Positions 57,945-64,000 of a stretch of 64,000 nucleotides of DNA are shown in pieces. The notes below the pieces were generated by a model. The model worked only from the letters and a program-made list of their open reading frames with translations. It was not told the DNA's origin and ran no database searches. The stretch is taken from the NCBI GenBank assembly GCA_024811115.1, contig JAKOGH010000865.1, forward strand, positions 1-64,000, given 5' to 3'. The number at the start of each line of letters is the position of its first letter. Position 1 is the first letter of the stretch. Made by a program: the position numbers and the translations under genes. The stretch is from Terana coerulea. Taxonomy: Eukaryota > Basidiomycota > Agaricomycetes > Polyporales > Phanerochaetaceae.

Positions 57945-60918
57945 ATGGCCACGACGACGGCGACGGAATCGCGCTTGGGCGACAGACGCAAGGCAGTCCC
58001 TCTGCTTTTGTCTTCGTTCCCTGTGCCGCCGTCACATATCCCAAACACACCACTGTCTGGTAGAGGCCCGAGTCCACTCCCAAGTCCCCTTCCAAGTCCG
58101 AATCCGCCACTGTCCCTACCGCCATGCTCTCCTTTACCGGCTGTACCCGGGCCCTCTCCAGTATCTGAGCACCAGACCATCGCGTTTATTCACGCTGAGC
58201 GGTCACGGCGCGCTTCCAAGGTTTCGCTAGCTTCGACCGCATCGGTATATTCAAGGCGGGACTCCACAGCCAGTGTGGGGAGCAGCAACGGTAGGCCGTT
58301 ATCGCCAACCTCTTCTCGCTTTGGGTCCTCCGCCTCCATACGGTCGACGCGGTCCCAGGCATCGACGGGATCTCATAGTCGATATGTCAAGTCTCCGTCG
58401 ATGGAGCCGAGGATATGCGAAGAAACTGAAGACGACGCAGAGATCTCCCACATCAACCTCTCGGATATCCCTTCCCTGTCGTCGAACGCATCACCGTTAC
58501 CCCGACATAGCACTCTCAGCGAGACTGAGGATGAAGAGCCATTTGATCTCGGTGTCGTGTTAGCATCACCTCCACGAGGACGAGGGAATAAGGGACATCG
58601 ATCAAGACCGGGCATGAACGATTCGATATCCTCCATTGATATTCGTGATATTCCTGCTCTCCAAGAGGATGAAGCTGAGCCTATGTCAGCGCCACCTATG
58701 GCCTCCGTCGTGTCGCCATCTACGGCCCGCCTACGACCTGTGATATCCCGCGTTGCGCGTCCTCCGACTGCGATCATAAACAAAGATTTGCCACCGCTCC
58801 CTGTATCAGCGCCCGCCACAGCGCGCTCATCCTGCTCCCTTTCGCGGTCTGATTCGACGGCGACAACTTCAACTTCTCAATACCTGACAAGGCAAGGCGC
58901 GGAGAGCCCTGATATAGCCGAGATCATTGCCACAACACCGCGTCCTCGCCGGAAGTCCTCATCGCACCTCTCAAGAAATTCGAGGTCGCAGTCCCGACCG
59001 AATTCTACGCGACGGTCTGTTGGCAGCTCCAGCCATGGCACCGCGCGCTTTAGTGACATCTCCATACCGCTTCCTACTCGGAGAGTCAGCTCTGGCCTCG
59101 AGAGGTCCGAGCTGGCGTACACCCGAAAAGAGCGGGATGATGACGAGGAGTCGGACTACGGCGAAGTGATCGACGGCACAGGGACGCTTATGGATTCACG
59201 CATGCTGGACGCGGATATAGAGGCTAGGCTGGAGCGGGAACTGGATGGGTTTGGGAGCGAAGAAGAGTTGGGCCATCCTGCCAGCGACGGCGAAGCCAGC
59301 GATTCAAGCATTGACGTGCAAACACCGTTACCGTGAGTGCTCTCCCTCTCGTCTCCACTTCCACTTTCCATTCGATATGTTGGCGCTGGAGCATGCTCTT
59401 GCATCTTATTTGCAAACGAAGGTCCTTGTGGGACCTACATCCTGTTGTTTCTTACAGCGACGATCCGCCACTGCCGTGTGATGACTGATACTGACACTCG
59501 CTTTGCGTCACAGACACTTGATGCTTCGTGATGGTATGCTGTCGCCCAACTCGAAACTCCTTCCTCAATCTATCCGTGTGCCGACTCCTCTGGACCGTCA
59601 TCTCAGCGTGACGTCCACGGGTGAGTACATTATACTCTCCTGACCCTATACACGGAGTGATAGTTAACATCTTACAGCTGGCTCTGTCATGACAAAATCG
59701 GGCATATTCAAAGATCAGCGTGATACGGTCAAAAGACGAGTGCGGCACCGAGATGGTCGTCAACTCAGGGCGGGTATGGGTCTCACAACTGGTCTTGGCT
59801 GGAGCGACAGTGAAGATGAGGACGCGCCTTCACCTCTGACAAGACGGGTATCCTCGATGGTTCTCTCCAAACGGTCGTCCGCGAATTCCCTCCGATCCAC
59901 CCTTGGCCCATCAGGGAGATCATACTCGACGCCACATCCGCTTTCTCGCTCCGTCTCGGAGACCTTGGCTTCGGCATCTGACACGCTCGCCAAGCATAAG
60001 GCGCAACAGCGTGCCAGGCAAGCTCGACCAAAGATGCCGCCTACGTCTTGGACAAGTGCGCGGACCAGCGACTCGTCGGGGCTCAGCAACCCGTCGCGTA
60101 ATTCTGATGCGTCGTCGATTCTCTCTGCGTCGAGCTATGGTGGACGGACGTCGGATACCACTGCCATGTCGTTGGATCACATCCGCATAAATGACATCGA
60201 CGTCGTCAGAGACGAGCCCGGCATGACAACACCATCCAGTGCCTCCGGTTCCAGCGTCATGATGCCGTTGACTCCAATTGGGGACGATGACCATGGGTCG
60301 TGGGCATACGGCACCAGCGCTGGTCTCTCAGCTGCTGCCAGGCGGATACCCTCGAAGTCGAGTTTGAAGGCACCTTCGAGAAGTAGAACTGTGCCTTCGG
60401 AATCGCACCCTTTCCCGCGAGAGAGAACCATGTCGGCATCATCCAGTGGGTCGAACACAGCCTCTGTCGGAGCCATCGCATCGCCCTCCTCCGCTACGAC
60501 ACCTCAGCAGGCGTCGATACCTCGGCCCCTGCGTTTGGCCCAGGCGACAAGTCTGAAGACGAAGTCGTCCGTGAGCAGTCTGCGGATGCCGTCTGTTCGT
60601 AGTGTGTCGACAAGTGCCCGATTGACGTCCTCGCAAGTAGAGCGATGCCGCACGCCGTCTGGAAACAAGGCGGTTCCCGTACCAGTTACCTCTCTGGCTC
60701 CCGTGAGGTCGTCTTCAAGACTGGCCCCACGAGCGCCGGCGAAGAGTGCGCCCTCCTCCGTGTCCACTCCCGCGCGATCTATGACGCCTGCAGACCGCAA
60801 GCCTCGTACGGGCACTGGTATGGTGTATCGGACGGCGACTGCCACTGGTGCACCTCGGCCGAGCATGATGCGAGCTCCAAGTTCTACCATGCTCAGATCG
60901 GCCGCTGCCAAAGCATGA
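57945..60918 (+). CDS. Large Ser-rich orphan protein
   Basis: Three exons (57945-59332, 59514-59620, 59678-60918) give 911 aa in one consistent frame. The ATG is in a CCACC context; an upstream non-coding or tiny exon is possible. It is disordered and Ser/Thr/Pro/Arg-rich throughout, with clusters like SVYSRRDSTASVGSSNG, SIRSTRSQASTGSHS and RKSSSHLSRNSRSQSRPNST. Acidic islands occur at EETEDDAEISHINLSDIPS and ERDDDEESDYGEVIDG. Short linear repeats of the form HINLSDIPSL, SIDIRDIPAL and HIRINDIDV share a hydrophobic-I-x-D-I-P pattern. The C-terminus is basic (RSSSRLAPRAPAKSAPSS). No domain was seen. The density of RxxS sites suggests a phosphorylated scaffold, by composition only. Confidence 0.75.
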
Positions 60919-61623
60919 GCTGCCAAGGCTCTTCGCATTTTCTCTACCCCACGGTCTCTTTCGTTCTCTGTGGCGCCCTCAGGTTGTATGTTTAGTTTCT
61001 TTATTCTCTCGGGCCCTCACACAGACACGGAAGCCTATTGGATGGTATTACGGATCATTGGAGCCATTTTCGACTGTTCTTGGTTATGTTCGTCCTCGTT
61101 ACACCTTGCTATCGTCATCACTACCTACCCTCATTGGTTTCCTACCCGCTCATTTTGCATTTGACCTATACCACCATTGTTCAATACTACCGTATCATTA
61201 GGACTGCTCAGCACTGCACCACGATTTACTAGCCCTAGTCCCGGCGAGCCGTCTATACAGACTCGCCCTTCATTGTCTCCATGCCTCGCAGTTGGGGTTT
61301 TGTACGCTCGTGGGATGAGGTTATCTTAGCAGATTATAGTTGGATAGAATGTACATTTGTGCCATACTATCATGGTTTACTACCCATTGTATATGTTGCG
61401 AGACTCCGTCAGGGAGCCACTTGCATCACTGAGAGTAGCAGCGAGGAATTCAAGATCAAATGCTGGCAGCACGGAGGAGTTGAAGTGAAGGAGAATTCGA
61501 AGTGGGCGCTCCGACGACGACGAGGGCGCTCACGTGGCTGTGCACACGCGTCGTGAACGCGCCTAGAGCTTACCGCGAATTTTGATTATTATTGTCAGTG
61601 CTTCTTTGACCTCATTCACCACC
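60919..61623. other. Intergenic region, nothing recognisable
   Basis: 3' flank of the orphan and promoter of the exportin gene. T-rich in the first 250 bp, typical of a 3' UTR. No RNA gene was recognised. Confidence 0.5.
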
Positions 61624-64000
61624 ATGTCCGACCTCCCCGCCCTCCTCCTCGCATCTCTCAACCCCGCCTCCAGGAAAGAGGCAGAGCAGAACCTCACTTC
61701 GCTCAGCCAGCAGCCAGGCTTTCTCCCCCATCTTCTGCGCCTCGTCCTCGAGCCATCGCAAGATCGGTCCGTGCGGTTGGCAGCGAGCGTGTTCTTTAAG
61801 AATGTAGTGAAGAACCGATGGGACGACGTACGTACTGAGCCTCAAGCAGCATTTGCTGTTGTACTCATTGCAGTGTGTAGGAAGATGCACCGGTGCCAGA
61901 GGCGGACAAGGCCTCTCTGCGCGGGGACCTTGTGCCCGCGATGATTGCCCTTTCAGCACCAACAGACAAGGCTGTCCGAGCTCAAATTGCCGAATCTATC
62001 TCTCTGATTGCGAGCGCAGATTTCCCGGAGCAGTGGTCAGACCTGGTAGATGTGAGTGGCCGCTACTCACAGTGTCTGACGGAATGCTTGACGCTACGCC
62101 CTCTAGAAACTCGTCAGCTCGCTATCAAGCTCAAATTATGGCATCAATATTGGTGTACTGCAAACCGCTCACTCCATCTTCCAACCATGGCGTGCAGCCA
62201 CACGATCCGACGCGCTCTACTCTGTGATCAACTATGTTCTGCAACGGTTCAGCGCGCCGTTCCTGCAACTCTTCGAACATACCGCACAGTCCCTTCTGAA
62301 CAATGCGCCAGGAGATACGACATCAACACTCGCAATGCGCGCGCAAGCAATGGCGCTGCTCGTAGACCTCTTCTACGATCTGACGTGCCAGGACCTTCCC
62401 CCCTGACTTCGAGGACAATCATGCAAAGTTCTTCGCGCCTGAGAATGGATTGTTCCTGAGGCTGTTGCAGTGGGAATCCCGGGAACTGCAGGGTGATGTG
62501 CGTTGCTATATCTTCTGCACCACGTTGACCTTACGAAATCCATGGCCACTTAGCCCGAAGATACCATCCCATCGCTGCCTTCTCAGGTCAAAACAGGTAT
62601 CCTTGAGGTTGCGGAGGTGAGTTTGCCGACAGAGATTGAATTACGTCCTCTCACAATGCTATGTAGCTGTACATCAAGATGTATCCTGAAACCCTCCAAA
62701 CCTCGGCCGCGGTAGAGGCGTTCGTGCAAAGTATATGGAACCTCGTTGGCGGTGGGAAACGGCCAAGCGTGGCGGACGATGGCGTACGTACCACCTATTG
62801 CTGCCTAGGGCTTTGCTAAGACGTGCCTCGCTAGCTCGTGTCGCAAGCACTCCGTTTTATTTCGACGGCCATCCGGACAGGCTACTACAAGCAGCTATTT
62901 GCATCAAAAGACACAATTTCTGGCCTTGTGCAGGGCGTTGTCGTACCAAACGTGGGCCTCAGAGGTGTGTTCATACTTGTCATACGAAGCAACAACTAAC
63001 GATATGTGGTTGACATCAGAACACGAAATCGAGCAATTTGAAGACGACCCGCTTGAGTACATTCGGCTCGATCTTTCCCTCCCTTCTGCTTCAGGCGGTC
63101 TTGGACTTGCCTCGGATGCTGTCACCCGTCGTCAAGCTGCCGCCGACGTCATTCGCGCGCTGGTCTCGTCTGGTTCAGAAGCTGAGACGACTGAAGTGGC
63201 GGGTGCATGGATCAACCAAGGCTTGCAGGAGTACAACAGCAATAAAGACAAAGAAGACAGCTGGAAAGCCAAGGACACTGCTGTTTACCTCCTCACCGCT
63301 GTTGCAACTAGGGGCAGCACAACTCAGGTACGTTGAATAGGTATATACTAAATAGCAAACAACTTACATCGTCTTTGTTGGTGTCGTAGCATGGTGTCAC
63401 GTCGACCAATGCTCTCATTGATGTTGTGCAGTTCTTTTCGGAACATGTGTTCCAAGATCTTCAGGCAGCTTCAGGCAGTGTGCACCCTTTGCTGCAAGTC
63501 GATGCCATTCGGTTCCTCTACACATTCAGGACACAAGTTTGTAGCGTCCTTCTTCCAATTTTACCTCATGAATTGACCCATACAACAGCTTACGAAACCA
63601 CAACTGCTTTCTGTCCTCCCGCTGCTAGTTCACCACCTCCAGTCAGACAACTACGTGTGCTACACGTACGCCGCCATTAGTATCGAGCGAATTCTGTTCA
63701 TCAAGCAGGCCAATCAGCTTCTGTACGTACCCGCTATCATAGCCGTAGTGTTGAAATTGAGAAAATCCGTAGATTCTCGCAAGCGGACATCCATGAGATT
63801 GCACCAGCGCTGATTGATGCGCTGCTCCGCAAGGTTGAAGCAGGTGGTTCACCGGAGAAGGTCGCTGAAAACGATTATTTGATGAAATGTAAGTCTTCGG
63901 CTGCTTTAAACAGACAGTCAGCTTACATACATGTGTAGGTGTTATGCGGGTCATCATCACCGCCCGTTCTTCTCTTGCGCCGGAGTCCCAAAAGATCCTT
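61624..64000 (+). CDS. CSE1: Exportin-2 / CSE1, importin-alpha re-exporter (5' part, truncated by window edge)
   Basis: Karyopherin-beta that returns importin-alpha to the cytoplasm with RanGTP. It starts MSDLPALLLASLNPASRKEAEQNL, the CSE1 form of the importin-beta N-terminal domain, then PGFLPHLLRLVLEPSQDRSVRLAASVFFKNVVKNRW. Further exons give IALSAPTDKAVRAQIAESIS, ADFPEQWSDLVD, YGINIGVLQTAHSIFQPWR, NYVLQRFSAPFLQLFEH, TSAAVEAFVQSIWNLVGGG, EHEIEQFEDDPLEYIRLDLS and HEIAPALIDALLRKVE, the expected HEAT-repeat succession with many short introns. The C6 run 62398-62403 must be C5 to read QDLPPDFEDN; as written it gives an immediate TGA. About the first half of the gene is present. Confidence 0.95.

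Overview
The window reads as a gene-dense chromosome segment of a filamentous basidiomycete (Agaricomycetes, possibly Polyporales). The evidence is many short GT-AG introns of about 41-95 nt inside almost every gene, CT-rich leaders ahead of start codons, and gene families typical of mushroom-forming fungi: DUF6535 membrane protein, copper-fist factor, MYND-finger protein, an OPT peptide transporter and Ser/Pro-rich orphans. Placement below Agaricomycetes is inference.

Layout. 1-3910: 3' part of a decayed Ty3/gypsy chromodomain retrotransposon with its 3' LTR. 4157-4912: a pair of facing inverted repeats. 4972-8860: MYND-finger gene (+) and DUF6535 gene (-), converging. 10227-12797: OPT transporter (-), then about 5.3 kb with no recognisable gene. 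18132-20339: Ser-rich coiled-coil orphan (+). 21922-22672: Hikeshi/OPI10 (-). 24595-26747: copper-fist transcription factor (+). 27271-33889: two diverged tandem paralogues of a multi-spanning membrane protein (-). 35026-35576: a small secreted precursor with Lys-Arg-bounded repeat peptides, each on its own exon (+). 35915-39056: zuotin-type J-protein (-) and PQ-loop membrane protein (+), divergent. 39386-41150: AP-1 mu adaptin (+). 41411-44733: a candidate minus-strand gene whose 5' part overlaps a long coiled-coil gene (+). 45146-45781: frame-preserving tandem repeat. 48489-50008: Ser/Pro/Arg-rich orphan. 51098-52030: mitochondrial [2Fe-2S] ferredoxin. 53012-54899: MFS transporter. 55238-56327: histidinol-phosphatase. 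57040-57520: orphan fragment. 57945-60918: large Ser-rich orphan. 61624-64000: exportin-2/CSE1, running off the edge.

Most genes are unrelated housekeeping functions (vesicle coats, ribosome-associated chaperoning, nuclear transport, Fe-S biogenesis, histidine synthesis), so this is not a biosynthetic cluster. The most novel item is the secreted repeat-peptide precursor at 35026-35576. A second cross-cutting observation is that at least eight otherwise intact conserved genes are broken by a single-base length change, usually in a mononucleotide run. That looks more like consensus errors in the assembly than real gene decay.
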